Shown piece after piece: positions 19,956-28,818 of a stretch of DNA of 64,000 bases. Each line of letters begins with the position of its first letter. Position 1 is the first letter of the stretch. This DNA is from Halospina denitrificans. GTDB lineage: Bacteria; Pseudomonadota; Gammaproteobacteria; Pseudomonadales; Oleiphilaceae. The notes beneath the pieces were generated by a model that was not told the origin of the DNA, searched no databases, and saw nothing but the letters and a program-made list of their open reading frames with translations. Location: contig NZ_SOAX01000002.1 in NCBI RefSeq assembly GCF_004364635.1, forward strand, positions 372,001 through 436,000. Reading direction: 5' to 3'. A program made the translations under genes and the position numbers.

Positions 19956-21817
19956 CACTGCCCCCGCATGAAGAGCTTGTCCAGCTCCGCCATGGTCACC
20001 AAAGTCCAGGTGGGCCGGCCATGGTTGCACTGGCCGCTGCGCTCCGTGGCTTCCATGTCCCGCAGCAGTGAGTTCATCTCCGGGATGGTCAGCTGCCGGT
20101 TTGCCCGCACCGAGCCATAGCAGGCCATGGTCCCCAGCAGGTGTTCAATGCGCGCCTCCACCCGCTGGCTCTGACCTTCAGCCACCAGGTCCGCCAACAC
20201 GTCCCGCACCAACTGCTCAATATCCGCCTCCCGCAACAGGGCGGGGATCTGGCGCACCACAATGGTCTCGGGCGCCAGGCGGTCCAGGTGCAGACCAAGC
20301 CGTGTCAGCTCCTCGGCATGCTGCTCCGCGTGATCCGCCTCGCGCTGGCTTACGTTGAGGCTCAACGGCACCAGCATGGGCTGGGTCTTGATGCCCTCGC
20401 CCGCCATACCCCGCTTCATCCGCTCGTAGACAATGCGTTCATGGGCTGCATGCATATCCACCACCACCAGCCCTTCTTCGCCCTGGGCCAGGATGTAGAT
20501 GCCGTGAAGCTGGGCAATGGCATAGCCCAGTGGCGGCGTCACCTGTTCGCCCGTTTCCCGATCCGCGGATGCCGGGCTGCTCTGCAGGAAGGGATCAGCC
20601 TGCTGCTCGCCAATCCCCTCACCGGAGGCCATGCCGCCGCCCTCGTGAAGCCCGCCGTAGAACGCCATCTGGGCGTCCGTGGAGGCCGGGGAAGCCGTTG
20701 CCCCATAGCCCGCGGGTGCGCCCCCGGCACCACCCTGCCCACCAGCCGGTATAGCCGGGGATTCATCGGTTGCGGGGCCGGACCCGGCCTCCATGCCACG
20801 CTTGTGGTCATCAGGCCGCACATCGGCCAGGGCGCGGTGAAGGGTGCGGAAGATGAAGTCATGAACCAGACGACCGTCCCGGAAACGCACTTCGTGCTTG
20901 GTGGGATGGACGTTCACATCCACGCTCGCGGGGTCCACCTCCAGATAGAGCACAAAGGCCGGGTGACGCTGATTGAAGAGCACATCCCGGTAGGCCTGGC
21001 GCACGGCGTGGGCCACCAGCCGGTCGCGGATGGGTCGGCGATTGACGAAGAAATACTGCAGATCCGCCTGGCTGCGGGAGAATGTCGGCAGAGCCACCCA
21101 GCCCCAGAGCCTGAGCCCCGAGGCTTCCGCGTCAATGTGCACGGCGTTTTCCATGAAGCGGCTGCCGCAGAGCGAGGCGACCCGCCGCTCCCGGTCCGTC
21201 TCCGAAGTCGCGGGGCGCAGGGAGTGGACAGCCTTCTGGTTGTGCTGCAGGGAAAAGCCCACCTCGAACCGGCTCAGGGCCTGGCGGCGGATGTTTTCCT
21301 CAATGTGGTTGAACTCGGTTTTCTCGGTGCGCAGGAACTTGCGCCGGGCCGGCGTATTGAAGAAGAGGTCGCGCACTTCAACGGTGGTGCCCTCGGGGTG
21401 GGGCGCCGGGGAAAGGGCCGTCTGCATGTCCTGGCCTTCCGCCTCCGCGCACCAGCCCTCGCTCGCCCCCCGCGCCCGGGTAGTGAGGTTCAGCCGCGAG
21501 ACGGAGCTGATGCTGGCAAGTGCCTCGCCGCGAAACCCGAGTGAGCTCACCGCCTCCAGATCATCCAGGTTATGGATCTTGCTGGTAGCGTGGCGGTTCA
21601 GGGCCAGCGTGAGGTCGTCCTTCGGAATACCGGTGCCATCATCGCGCACCCGGATCAGGCGCGCACCACCCTGCTCCACGTCCAGGTCGATGCGGCTTGC
21701 GTCTGCGTCCAGGGCATTCTCCACCAGCTCCTTGGCAACCGAGGCGGGTCGTTCAACGACCTCGCCGGCGGCGATCTGGTTGGCAAGGCGGGGTGATAGT
21801 ATCTCGATCGGGGCCAT
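19955..21817 (-). CDS. mutL: DNA mismatch repair protein MutL
   Basis: Mismatch-repair ATPase linking MutS to downstream incision. 620 residues. GHKL ATPase motifs [54 protein letters not shown] and [14 protein letters not shown], then NRRPIRDR and [15 protein letters not shown] low-complexity glycine-rich linker (about residues 350-400) precedes the C-terminal dimerisation domain. The endonuclease motif DQHA...E is replaced by [15 protein letters not shown]. The C-terminal GRPTW is conserved. Located between amiB and miaA, as in E. coli. Confidence 0.97.
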   Translation of the reverse strand: MAPIEILSPRLANQIAAGEVVERPASVAKELVENALDADASRIDLDVEQGGARLIRVRDDGTGIPKDDLTLALNRHATSKIHNLDDLEAVSSLGFRGEALASISSVSRLNLTTRARGASEGWCAEAEGQDMQTALSPAPHPEGTTVEVRDLFFNTPARRKFLRTEKTEFNHIEENIRRQALSRFEVGFSLQHNQKAVHSLRPATSETDRERRVASLCGSRFMENAVHIDAEASGLRLWGWVALPTFSRSQADLQYFFVNRRPIRDRLVAHAVRQAYRDVLFNQRHPAFVLYLEVDPASVDVNVHPTKHEVRFRDGRLVHDFIFRTLHRALADVRPDDHKRGMEAGSGPATDESPAIPAGGQGGAGGAPAGYGATASPASTDAQMAFYGGLHEGGGMASGEGIGEQQADPFLQSSPASADRETGEQVTPPLGYAIAQLHGIYILAQGEEGLVVVDMHAAHERIVYERMKRGMAGEGIKTQPMLVPLSLNVSQREADHAEQHAEELTRLGLHLDRLAPETIVVRQIPALLREADIEQLVRDVLADLVAEGQSQRVEARIEHLLGTMACYGSVRANRQLTIPEMNSLLRDMEATERSGQCNHGRPTWTLVTMAELDKLFMRGQ

Positions 21818-21834
21818 GCGCTCATGCTACCAGA

Positions 21835-23175
21835 TCAGGAGGATGGGATGCTGATCACCTGGCCGATTTTCAGTGATTCCGTATTGAGATCGTTGATTTC
21901 CTTGATCCGGGTCACCGAGGTCTGGGTGCGGCGCGCAATCGCGGACAGGGTATCCCCTCGCCGGATTTCATAGTGGCGCCCACCGTCGCCTCCACCGTTT
22001 CGCTGGCGGTGTGCAATCAGGGAACCGGGGGGCGGCGAGGACTGGAAATGGTCGCTGACGCCGTTCACGATCGCCCTCGCCAGTCGGTCCTGGTGATCCT
22101 CCCGGGTCAGCTTCATCTCATCCGTAGGATTGGAGATAAAGCCGGCCTCCACAAGAATGGAGGGAATATCCGGTGATTTCAGCACCGCAAAGCCAGCCTG
22201 TTCCACCGACGATTTATGCAACTCCCCGACCCGGTCCAGGGTATCCAGTATATTGCCGCCCACGCCGATACTGTGCTGGATGCTGGCCGTCATCGAGAGA
22301 TCCAGCAGGACACCGGCCAGCATGTCATTCTTGTCGCTGAGTGACACGCCGCCAACGCCGCCGATCAGGTCCGAACGGTTCTCGCTCTTAGCGAGCCAGC
22401 GCGCGTTCTCACTGCTCGCGCCATCCGTGGACAGCGCGTAAACGGACGCTCCCCGGGGCTGCGGGGAATGGAAGGCATCCGCGTGCACCGAGATAAACAG
22501 GTCCGCGTTGTAGTCACGGGCGATCTCCACCCGCTTTCGCAGCCCCAGGAAATAATCATCCTTGCGCGTCAGGTAGGCCTGGTAGCCCTCTTTCGCGTTG
22601 ATCCGATCCACCAGTTTCTTCGACAACGACAGCGTCACCTTCTTCTCGTGAACGCCGGACGCGCCGATGGCACCGGGGTCCTCACCCCCATGCCCCGGAT
22701 CCACCACCACGATAACGTCCCGGCGCTTGCTCTCGCTCTGATCCTCGAGCACCGCCTGCTGCTCTTCCTTGCGTTCGCTGTCCTGGCTCATGAGGTCAAC
22801 AACCAGGCGGTGGCCATACTTCTGGTTGGGCTTCAACAGGAAGCTGCGCGGTTCCACCTCCTTTTTCATGTCCAGCACAACGCGCAATTCACCACCCTGG
22901 CGGCGCCCGGTACGGATGCTCTTGATCGGGGTCTCCGAAAGGTCCAGGGCCGAGAGGTTGGTTTTCAGGTCGGCCTTCTCAATATCGATTACCAGCCGGT
23001 CCGGCGACTCCAGGGCAAACAGGGAATGCTCCACGGCATCGCCGGTTTCCAGCACCAGACGGGTGTGGTCCGTGGCCGGCCAGATGCGGGCGTTATCAAC
23101 CGGGGTTTGGGCCAGCACCGGGGTCGATAGCCAGAGAAGGCAGACCACCAGTATTCCCGTTAAGCGTCCCATCAT
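21835..23175 (-). CDS. amiB: N-acetylmuramoyl-L-alanine amidase AmiB with C-terminal LysM
   Basis: Periplasmic zinc amidase that cleaves septal peptidoglycan during cell separation. About 446 residues. Signal peptide at the N-terminus (GILVVCLLWLSTPVLAQ). An AMIN domain follows (roughly 30-125), then a linker, then the amidase_3 domain with zinc ligands and catalytic residues in VVVDPGHGGEDPGAIG, LFISVHADAF and LVEAGFISNPTDEMKL. A LysM repeat ends the protein (YEIRRGDTLSAIARRTQTSV). Starts at 23175 and 23172 are both possible. The name AmiB rests on its position between tsaE and mutL. Confidence 0.95.
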   Translation of the reverse strand: MMGRLTGILVVCLLWLSTPVLAQTPVDNARIWPATDHTRLVLETGDAVEHSLFALESPDRLVIDIEKADLKTNLSALDLSETPIKSIRTGRRQGGELRVVLDMKKEVEPRSFLLKPNQKYGHRLVVDLMSQDSERKEEQQAVLEDQSESKRRDVIVVVDPGHGGEDPGAIGASGVHEKKVTLSLSKKLVDRINAKEGYQAYLTRKDDYFLGLRKRVEIARDYNADLFISVHADAFHSPQPRGASVYALSTDGASSENARWLAKSENRSDLIGGVGGVSLSDKNDMLAGVLLDLSMTASIQHSIGVGGNILDTLDRVGELHKSSVEQAGFAVLKSPDIPSILVEAGFISNPTDEMKLTREDHQDRLARAIVNGVSDHFQSSPPPGSLIAHRQRNGGGDGGRHYEIRRGDTLSAIARRTQTSVTRIKEINDLNTESLKIGQVISIPSS

Positions 23176-23179
23176 GATC

Positions 23180-23656
23180 CTACTCCCGACTCTCAAAGGC
23201 GTTCACCGCCCTGGCAACCCGTGTTTCTCCCTGCACCGAGGTCGCCGTCAGTCTTGCCCAGCGCCCCCTGCCGGCATGTTCCAGTACCAGATGGCAATCC
23301 GGCTCCGGCAGCAGGCCCTCGCCCCGCCGGGGCCACTCCACAATCACCAGTGCCTCTTTATCCATGTAGTCGCGAATGCCCATCATTTCCAGTTCTTCCG
23401 GTTCGCCCAGGCGGTACAGGTCAAAATGATAGACCGCCGGTTCCAGGCTTTCGTAGGGCTCCACCAGTGTGTAGGTGGGGCTCTTGACCGCGCCCTGGTG
23501 TCCCAGTGAACGCAGCAGCCCGCGTGTCAGTGTGGTCTTGCCCGTGCCCAGGTCGCCCTCGAGGAAGAGCAGGCCGCCGCTGGCGAACACCGAGGCCAGG
23601 CAGCCGCCCAGCGCCTCTGTTGCGGCCTCGTCGGCCAGCCAGAGGGACTCAGTCAT
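23180..23656 (-). CDS. tsaE: tRNA threonylcarbamoyladenosine biosynthesis ATPase TsaE
   Basis: Small ATPase that drives the TsaB-TsaD complex making t6A37 on ANN-decoding tRNAs. 158 residues. Walker A FLEGDLGTGKTTLTRGLL, the SPTYTLVEPYE segment, and YHFDLYRLGEPEELEMMG (Walker-B-like) followed by ALVIVEWPRRGEGLLP. The ATG at 23656 overlaps the nnr stop by 8 bases. Confidence 0.96.
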   Translation of the reverse strand: MTESLWLADEAATEALGGCLASVFASGGLLFLEGDLGTGKTTLTRGLLRSLGHQGAVKSPTYTLVEPYESLEPAVYHFDLYRLGEPEELEMMGIRDYMDKEALVIVEWPRRGEGLLPEPDCHLVLEHAGRGRWARLTATSVQGETRVARAVNAFESRE

Positions 23657-25175
23657 CAGGCGTCTCCGCCGGATGATCGGCAACAGCCACGAACATGTAG
23701 TCGCACAGGTCACTGGCCAGCAGGCCGGTCATCCCCACATGGCGCGCCGCTTCATCCCCGGCCAGGGCATGCCAGCCCGCGCCGGCGGCAGCAGCGCTGA
23801 ACCCGTCGAGCCCCTGACCCAAAAGGGCCCCAATCACGCCGCTGAGCACATCGCCCATGCCCGCCGTAGCCATGCCGGGGTTCCCGGCATCAATCAGCGC
23901 GGGGACTTGACCGGGCGCGCCCACCAGACTGCCGGCCCCTTTCAGGACGACAGCCGCGCCATGCTGATCCACCAGGTTCTTCAGAGCCTGATAGCGATCC
24001 GATTCAATCTCCGGCACCGTTGTTCCCAGAAGCCGGCCCGCTTCCCCGGGATGCGGTGTCAGCACCCAGTTCGGATGTTTCTTCTCCCCCGCCTCGGCCA
24101 ACAGGTTCAGGGCATCCGCATCCACAACCACCGGCCCCTCAAAACTGCAGACCCGCTGGAACATCTGCTGCCCCCAGGCATCGCGCCCCAGACCAGGCCC
24201 AAGCACGACCACATCAACCTTCTCAAGCAGCGCATCCAGTTCATTGCCGTGCTCCACGGACCGTGCCTGAACTTCGGGACGGCGAGCCAGCGCCACCGGC
24301 ACGTGTGCGTCCCGGGTTGCCAGGAACACCAGCCCGGCCCCGGCACGCAGCGCGGCTTCCGCCGCCATGATGCCCGCACCGCCCATACCCTGCTCGCCAC
24401 CGACGACCAGGACCCGGCCACAGTCGCCCTTATGGGTTGTCGGCCGCCGTCCCGGCAACGCGGCCCGGATCACCTCCCGGCTCCACAGGCGGGCTGCGGG
24501 TTCGGGTTCCGCGTCATAAACGGCCGGATCAACAGCCAGGTCATCAAAAATAACCGGGCCCGTGTGATCCCTCGCCTTACCCGTATACAACCCGGCCTTT
24601 CGGCCGATAAAGGTAACCGTGGCATTGGCGATGATCGTGCTCCCGAGCGCCCGCCCCGTATTACTGCACAGCCCGGACGGAATATCCACTGCCAGCACCG
24701 GCACACCGGAATGATTCACCGATTCGATCACGGATGCGTAGGGTTCCCTGACTTCACCGGCCAGGCCCGTTCCCAGCAACGTATCAACAATCAGTTCAGT
24801 ACCTGCCAGCGCCTCATTGAACGAATCGGGCGTCAGCGCGTCATAGCGCTCCACGTCAACACCCGCTTCACCCGCAAAATCCAATGCCTGCCGGGCCGTG
24901 CCCTTGAGCTTCTCCGGGTCCGACACGGCAATACAGCGAGAGTCCCACCCCTGCTGCTTCGCAAGGCCCGCAACCACATAGCCATCGCCCCCGTTGTTGC
25001 CGCCACCGCAAAGCACCACCATAGAGCGAGCATCGGGCCAATGACGGCGCGCCACTCGGAAGGCTGCCTTGCCCGCACGCTTCATCAGATCGAAGCCATC
25101 GATGCCGAATGACTCGATGGCCACCTGATCCAGGTGCCGAACCTGCTCGGCCGTGTACAATGGAGGTGCCTGCAT
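23649..25175 (-). CDS. nnr: Bifunctional NAD(P)H-hydrate epimerase / ADP-dependent NAD(P)H-hydrate dehydratase
   Basis: Repairs damaged hydrated NADH and NADPH. 508 residues with two domains. The N-terminal epimerase (YjeF-N) has GFDLMKRAGKAAFRVA, VLCGGGNNGGDGYVVAGLAK, VDTLLGTGLAGEVREPY and VDIPSGLCSNTG. The C-terminal ribokinase-like dehydratase has HKGDCGRVLVVGGEQGMGGA, LTPHPGEAGRLLG and GNPGMATAGMGDVLSG. The ATG at 25175 (MQAPPLYTAEQ) is preferred to an upstream in-frame TTG because AGGGG lies about 10 bases upstream. It heads the long nnr-tsaE-amiB-mutL-miaA-hfq-hflXKC run and is divergent from queG. Confidence 0.96.
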   Translation of the reverse strand: MQAPPLYTAEQVRHLDQVAIESFGIDGFDLMKRAGKAAFRVARRHWPDARSMVVLCGGGNNGGDGYVVAGLAKQQGWDSRCIAVSDPEKLKGTARQALDFAGEAGVDVERYDALTPDSFNEALAGTELIVDTLLGTGLAGEVREPYASVIESVNHSGVPVLAVDIPSGLCSNTGRALGSTIIANATVTFIGRKAGLYTGKARDHTGPVIFDDLAVDPAVYDAEPEPAARLWSREVIRAALPGRRPTTHKGDCGRVLVVGGEQGMGGAGIMAAEAALRAGAGLVFLATRDAHVPVALARRPEVQARSVEHGNELDALLEKVDVVVLGPGLGRDAWGQQMFQRVCSFEGPVVVDADALNLLAEAGEKKHPNWVLTPHPGEAGRLLGTTVPEIESDRYQALKNLVDQHGAAVVLKGAGSLVGAPGQVPALIDAGNPGMATAGMGDVLSGVIGALLGQGLDGFSAAAAGAGWHALAGDEAARHVGMTGLLASDLCDYMFVAVADHPAETPDD

Positions 25176-25311
25176 TGCGCCAGAGCCCCTGTTGCGGCTT
25201 TTCGAGCGGTTTTCGCTCAAAAATGAACCAGTTATAAGAAGCCGGTTTAAAAAAAACGGCTAGAACCCTGTTAAGAATAGCAAATTCTCATTGAATCACC
25301 ATAGCAGATTG

Positions 25312-26367
25312 ATGACTGACTCCCTCCAAGCCACCGCCGACAAGATCCGTGACTGGGCCCATGAACTGGGGTTCCAGGCCGTGGGTATTACGGATACGCA
25401 ACTGGAGGAAACCGGCCAGCGCCTGAACCAGTGGCTGGACAGGGAACTGAACGCCGATCTCGGCTACATGGCCCAGCACGGCGAGAAGCGCTACAGGCCG
25501 GCACAACTGGTGGAAGGTACCGAGCGGATCATCGCGGTGCGGCTCGATTACCGCCCGGACCCGGACGACCCGGACGCGGTCCTGGCCGACGACGAAAAGG
25601 CCTACATTACCCGCTACAGCCTGGGCCGGGATTACCATAAGCTCATGCGCAAGCGCCTGGCGAAACTGGCGAAATGGATCGACGAGGCGCTGCCCGGCTA
25701 CTACCACCGCGCCTTCGTCGACAGCGCCCCGGTGATGGAAAAGCCCATCGCCGTGAAGGCGGGCCTGGGCTGGCAGGGCAAGCACACCCTGCTGCTCCAC
25801 CCGAAAGCCGGCTCCTGGTTCTTCCTGGGCGAGATCTACACCAGCGCCCCGCTGCCTATGGACGCCCCCTACCCTACCGACCACTGCGGCAGCTGCACCG
25901 CCTGCCTGGATGTGTGCCCCACCAACGCCTTCCCGGAACCTTATGTGCTGGACGCGGCCCGCTGCATCTCTTACCTCACCATCGAGAACAACGGCCCCAT
26001 CCCGGAAGAACTGCGACCGCTGATGGGCAACCGCGTCTTTGGCTGCGACGACTGCCAGCTGGTCTGCCCCTTCAACAAGTTCAGCGAATCCACCGAAGAA
26101 CCCGACTTCCAGCCCCGCCACGGACTGGATAACAGCACCTTGGCCGAGCTGTTCCTGTGGGATGAGGAGACTTTCCTGAAACGCACCGAAGGCTCCGCCA
26201 TTCGGCGAGCCGGCTACGAGGGGTGGTTACGGAACCTGGCGGTGGGGCTGGGCAACGCCCCGAGCACCATTCCGGTGATTGAGGCGTTGAGGGCGCGGAA
26301 GGAATATCCTTCTGAGATGGTGCGGGAGCATGTTGAATGGGCTTTGCGGAGGCATGAAGTCGCCTAA
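25312..26367 (+). CDS. queG: Epoxyqueuosine reductase QueG
   Basis: Cobalamin- and [4Fe-4S]-dependent enzyme reducing epoxyqueuosine to queuosine in tRNA. 351 residues from the ATG at 25312; an in-frame TTG at 25291 is less likely, though neither has a strong ribosome site. It contains two ferredoxin-type clusters: CGSCTACLDVCPTNA and, further on, CDDCQLVCPFNKF. Other features: LGYMAQHGEKR, RYSLGRDYH, VDSAPVMEKPIAVKAGLGWQGKH and the C-terminal RRAGYEGWLRNLAVGLGN. Divergent from nnr, as in E. coli. Confidence 0.96.
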   Translation: MTDSLQATADKIRDWAHELGFQAVGITDTQLEETGQRLNQWLDRELNADLGYMAQHGEKRYRPAQLVEGTERIIAVRLDYRPDPDDPDAVLADDEKAYITRYSLGRDYHKLMRKRLAKLAKWIDEALPGYYHRAFVDSAPVMEKPIAVKAGLGWQGKHTLLLHPKAGSWFFLGEIYTSAPLPMDAPYPTDHCGSCTACLDVCPTNAFPEPYVLDAARCISYLTIENNGPIPEELRPLMGNRVFGCDDCQLVCPFNKFSESTEEPDFQPRHGLDNSTLAELFLWDEETFLKRTEGSAIRRAGYEGWLRNLAVGLGNAPSTIPVIEALRARKEYPSEMVREHVEWALRRHEVA

Positions 26368-26376
26368 ACCTGAATG

Positions 26377-26411
26377 TGTGGTGTGTGGTGTGTGGTGTGT
26401 GGTGTGTGGTG
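26377..26411. repeat. Five perfect tandem copies of the heptamer TGTGGTG
   Basis: The 35 bases starting 9 bases after the queG stop codon are exactly five head-to-tail copies of TGTGGTG, with no interruption. The run lies outside any convincing gene, just before an AT-rich stretch. Perfect units suggest recent slippage, so copy number may vary between strains. Confidence 0.9.
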
Positions 26412-26447
26412 ATAGCATTCAAAATTCAGATTTCGACCCGCTCCAAC

Positions 26448-26846
26448 CTACAAGAAGATCGCCGCTAATAGTAAAGTGACAGGTAGTGGGATGGCGGGAA
26501 CTGAAACCATCATTGCGATCGCTCCGAAAGTCCATATCTTACGCCAATAACGTACTCTCTCTACGTTTTCCTTAAGCTCCTCGTCTAACGATGAAGTGAT
26601 ATCTTCAAAATTATCAACTATATATCGAATCTCTTTTTGATCCCTTAATGTCACATGACCTCTTTTTAGAAAAGTTTGCCCTCTGTTGTCGAGAAGCCTC
26701 TTATACAGATTCTCATCAGTTTGCCTGAGCCTTTCAACAAATAGCTTCACCGAGACATGCAATTTGCGCCCCACTAGAAACCCAGAAACCACGCAGAAAA
26801 CAAGCCAAAGCAAGCCTACAATTTTTAAAATATTATCTGGATCCAT
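26448..26846 (-). CDS. Hypothetical two-span membrane protein in an AT-rich island
   Basis: 132 residues, not recognised as a known family. A hydrophobic segment at residues 8-25 (KIVGLLWLVFCVVSGFLV) and another at the C-terminus (about 109-131, GAIAMMVSVPAIPLPVTLLL) flank a highly charged, probably helical middle (ERLRQTDENLYKRLLDNR, LDEELKENVERVRYWRK). This is a hairpin topology with a cytoplasmic or periplasmic coiled part. Base composition is clearly more AT-rich than all neighbours, pointing to horizontal acquisition together with the following brnTA pair. Start ATG at 26846 has only a weak ribosome site. Confidence 0.6.
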   Translation of the reverse strand: MDPDNILKIVGLLWLVFCVVSGFLVGRKLHVSVKLFVERLRQTDENLYKRLLDNRGQTFLKRGHVTLRDQKEIRYIVDNFEDITSSLDEELKENVERVRYWRKIWTFGAIAMMVSVPAIPLPVTLLLAAIFL

Positions 26847-26988
26847 ATCTCACTTTCAAAGTCTTTAGGAGCCCCCTAAAAGGCTGGGCTCATCGCCGAT
26901 TTTTTGTGGGCCATGGACTCAAATAAGCACTCAAGCTAGTGCATCCAGATAATTGTATCAGCCAAACTTCCCCCCTAAGATCAAATCG

Positions 26989-27017
26989 TTGACGCCGCCA
27001 TTTTTTGTACATACATT
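26989..27017 (+). promoter_or_regulatory. Probable brnT promoter
   Basis: A TTGACG -35 box (26989-26994) and a TACATT -10 box (27012-27017) are separated by 17 bases. A short inverted repeat TGTA-CA-TACA (27006-27015) overlaps the -10 box and could be the BrnA operator, since BrnA antitoxins repress their own promoter. Transcription would begin at about 27024, the GTG start of brnT itself, implying a leaderless or nearly leaderless mRNA. Confidence 0.5.
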
Positions 27018-27023
27018 AACTAA

Positions 27024-27296
27024 GTGGACATCGACTTCGACCCCGCCAAGGATGCGGCGAATATCAGTAAGCATGGGGTGTCGCTGGCTGAAGCAGAAAG
27101 TCTTGAATGGGACGAACTGCTGGCAATACCTGATGATCCGCATCACTACGGTGAGGCTCGATACATCGGCTTCGCCCCGATTGAGAGACGCGTTTTCTGT
27201 GTCGTCTTTACAGACCGTGAACAGACCAGGCGCATCATCAGCCTGCGAAAGGCCAATGCACGAGAGGTAAACCGATATGCCCGCCAAAAAGACTAG
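27024..27296 (+). CDS. brnT: BrnT family toxin (RelE-like ribonuclease)
   Basis: Toxin of the type II BrnT-BrnA system; BrnT is a RelE-fold ribonuclease that halts translation when freed from BrnA. 90 residues. It shows the family opening FDPAKDAANISKHGVSLAEAE, central YGEARYIGFAPIERRVFCVVFT and the C-terminal RIISLRKANAREVNRY, which carries the Arg-Ile-Ile-Ser-x-Arg-x-Ala motif. The GTG start at 27024 gives the expected family N-terminus; no ribosome site is seen, and the promoter geometry suggests a leaderless message. It overlaps brnA by 20 bases, normal for this pair. Confidence 0.93.
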   Translation: MDIDFDPAKDAANISKHGVSLAEAESLEWDELLAIPDDPHHYGEARYIGFAPIERRVFCVVFTDREQTRRIISLRKANAREVNRYARQKD

Positions 27297-27564
27297 AAAC
27301 CATAACTTTGAGGTTCCCGATGAGGACGAGGATGCCCGGATCAACGCGGGAATTGATGCCGATCCTGACACCTACGAGCTTTCGGAGGATGAGTTTCGCC
27401 AGCTAAAGCCCGTTGGGCGACCGAAAGCGGAGGTGACCAAGGAGCGGGTAACGATCCGCCTTTCCCCGGAAGTTGTAGCGTACTTCCGCAGCCAGGGGAA
27501 AGGGTGGCAAACCAGGATTGATGAGGCCCTGAAGGCAATGATTCGCGAGGATGCCAATCATTAG
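27277..27564 (+). CDS. brnA: BrnA family antitoxin
   Basis: Antitoxin and autorepressor of the BrnT-BrnA pair. 95 residues: an acidic N-terminal half (DEDEDARINAGIDADPDTYELSE is the acidic zone, residues 14-36) that would neutralise the toxin, then a ribbon-helix-helix DNA-binding domain (TKERVTIRLSPEVVAYFRSQ) ending in GWQTRIDEALKAMI. Start codon lies within the brnT 3' end. Confidence 0.92.
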   Translation: MPAKKTRNHNFEVPDEDEDARINAGIDADPDTYELSEDEFRQLKPVGRPKAEVTKERVTIRLSPEVVAYFRSQGKGWQTRIDEALKAMIREDANH

Positions 27565-27669
27565 GTTCAAGCCCGATTGGCGATTTCTGGCGAGGGTGAT
27601 CAACACTCCATTTTTTCGTAAGCTACGCCCCGCCCATACTTGATCACCCAACAGAGGACACACCCAATC

Positions 27670-28140
27670 ATGAGCTGGGAAGGACAACAGGCGCCGGATT
27701 TCAGGCTTCAGGATCAGGACGGAAACGAACATTCTCTGGCGGATTACCGGGGGCAGACCGTCCTGCTCTATTTTTACCCTAGGGACAATACGCCGGGCTG
27801 CACCGTGGAGGCGCAGCAGTTCCGTGACCGGCTCGATGAGCTGAAAGCGTATGGCGTACAGGTACTCGGCGTCAGTCGGGATACCGTTAAATCCCACCGC
27901 AAATTCGCGGACAAGGAATCACTGAATTTCCCGATTCTTGCCGATCCGGAACATGACGTTCTGAAAGCCTACAACCTGCTCAAGGAAAAGAAGATGTTCG
28001 GCAAGCCGGCGCTGGGCGTGAACAGGGAATCCTTCCTGATCGACGAGCAGGGCGTGATCCGCAAGCACTACGCCAAGGTGAAGCCGGAGGAACACGTCGA
28101 CGAGATCCTTCAGGATCTGGTGGAAACCACCGAATCCTGA
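27670..28140 (+). CDS. bcp: Peroxiredoxin (BCP/PrxQ family)
   Basis: Thiol peroxidase reducing hydrogen peroxide and organic or lipid peroxides. 156 residues. Peroxidatic cysteine in FYPRDNTPGCTVEAQQFRD. In E. coli Bcp a second, resolving cysteine follows five residues later, but here that position is glutamine and no other cysteine exists in the protein. It must therefore work as a 1-Cys enzyme with an external thiol. Start at 27670 (MSWEGQQAPDF) is the family start; the frame is open ten codons upstream. Confidence 0.94.
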   Translation: MSWEGQQAPDFRLQDQDGNEHSLADYRGQTVLLYFYPRDNTPGCTVEAQQFRDRLDELKAYGVQVLGVSRDTVKSHRKFADKESLNFPILADPEHDVLKAYNLLKEKKMFGKPALGVNRESFLIDEQGVIRKHYAKVKPEEHVDEILQDLVETTES

Positions 28141-28182
28141 TTAATCGCGATAAGTCAGCATTCCAGGGGGAACGGGGCGGGC

Positions 28183-28737
28183 TCAAAGCCCGAACAGCAT
28201 CTTCCTGTAATGCTGCAGCTCCGCGATGGATTCGCGGATATCATCCAGCGCCTGGTGAGTCCCCTTCTTGGTGAAGCCCTCCAGCGCTTCCGGCTTCCAG
28301 CGCTTGGCCAGTTCCTTGAGGGTACTCACGTCCAGGTTGCGGTAGTGAAAGTATTCCTCCAGCTCTGGCATGTAACGGGCCAGGAAGCGGCGGTCCTGGC
28401 AGATGCTGTTGCCGCAGATGGGGGACTGGCGGGCGTCCACGTATTCTTTCAGGAAGGCCAGTGTTTCCAGTTCGGCGTCACGCTCGGTGAGTTTGCTGTC
28501 GTGCACCCGCTGGGTGAGGCCGGAGTTGCCGTGGGTGGTGGTGTTCCATTCGTCCATCTGCTCCATGACGGCGTCCGGCTGGTGAACGGCCAGCACCGGG
28601 CCCTCGGCGATGGTGTTCAGGTCCGCGTCCGTGATGATGGTGGCCACTTCGATGATGCGGTCCCGTTCCGGCTCCAGTCCGGTCATTTCCAGGTCGATCC
28701 AGATCAGGCGCTGGGCCCGTTCGTTCGTTTCCGCCAT
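28183..28737 (-). CDS. orn: Oligoribonuclease Orn
   Basis: DEDDh 3'-5' exoribonuclease degrading RNA dinucleotides, including pGpG from c-di-GMP breakdown, which is relevant given fimX nearby. 184 residues. ExoI motif [20 protein letters not shown], central [19 protein letters not shown] and Exo[14 protein letters not shown] are all intact. Divergent from rsgA, the standard gammaproteobacterial order. Confidence 0.98.
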   Translation of the reverse strand: MAETNERAQRLIWIDLEMTGLEPERDRIIEVATIITDADLNTIAEGPVLAVHQPDAVMEQMDEWNTTTHGNSGLTQRVHDSKLTERDAELETLAFLKEYVDARQSPICGNSICQDRRFLARYMPELEEYFHYRNLDVSTLKELAKRWKPEALEGFTKKGTHQALDDIRESIAELQHYRKMLFGL

Positions 28738-28818
28738 GGCTGAGCGTCTCCCATTTCGCTATTCTGTGCGTTCGCCTCAAAGTATCCGCATCTTCTCACA
28801 GCTAACAGACAAGACACA

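Noticed and set aside
20141-21544. Plus-strand open frame (467 codons) opposite mutL
   Set aside because: Antisense to intact MutL ATPase motifs; no family resemblance.
26377-26411. Possible CRISPR-like array
   Set aside because: Units are 7 bases, directly adjacent and without spacers; this is a simple tandem repeat.
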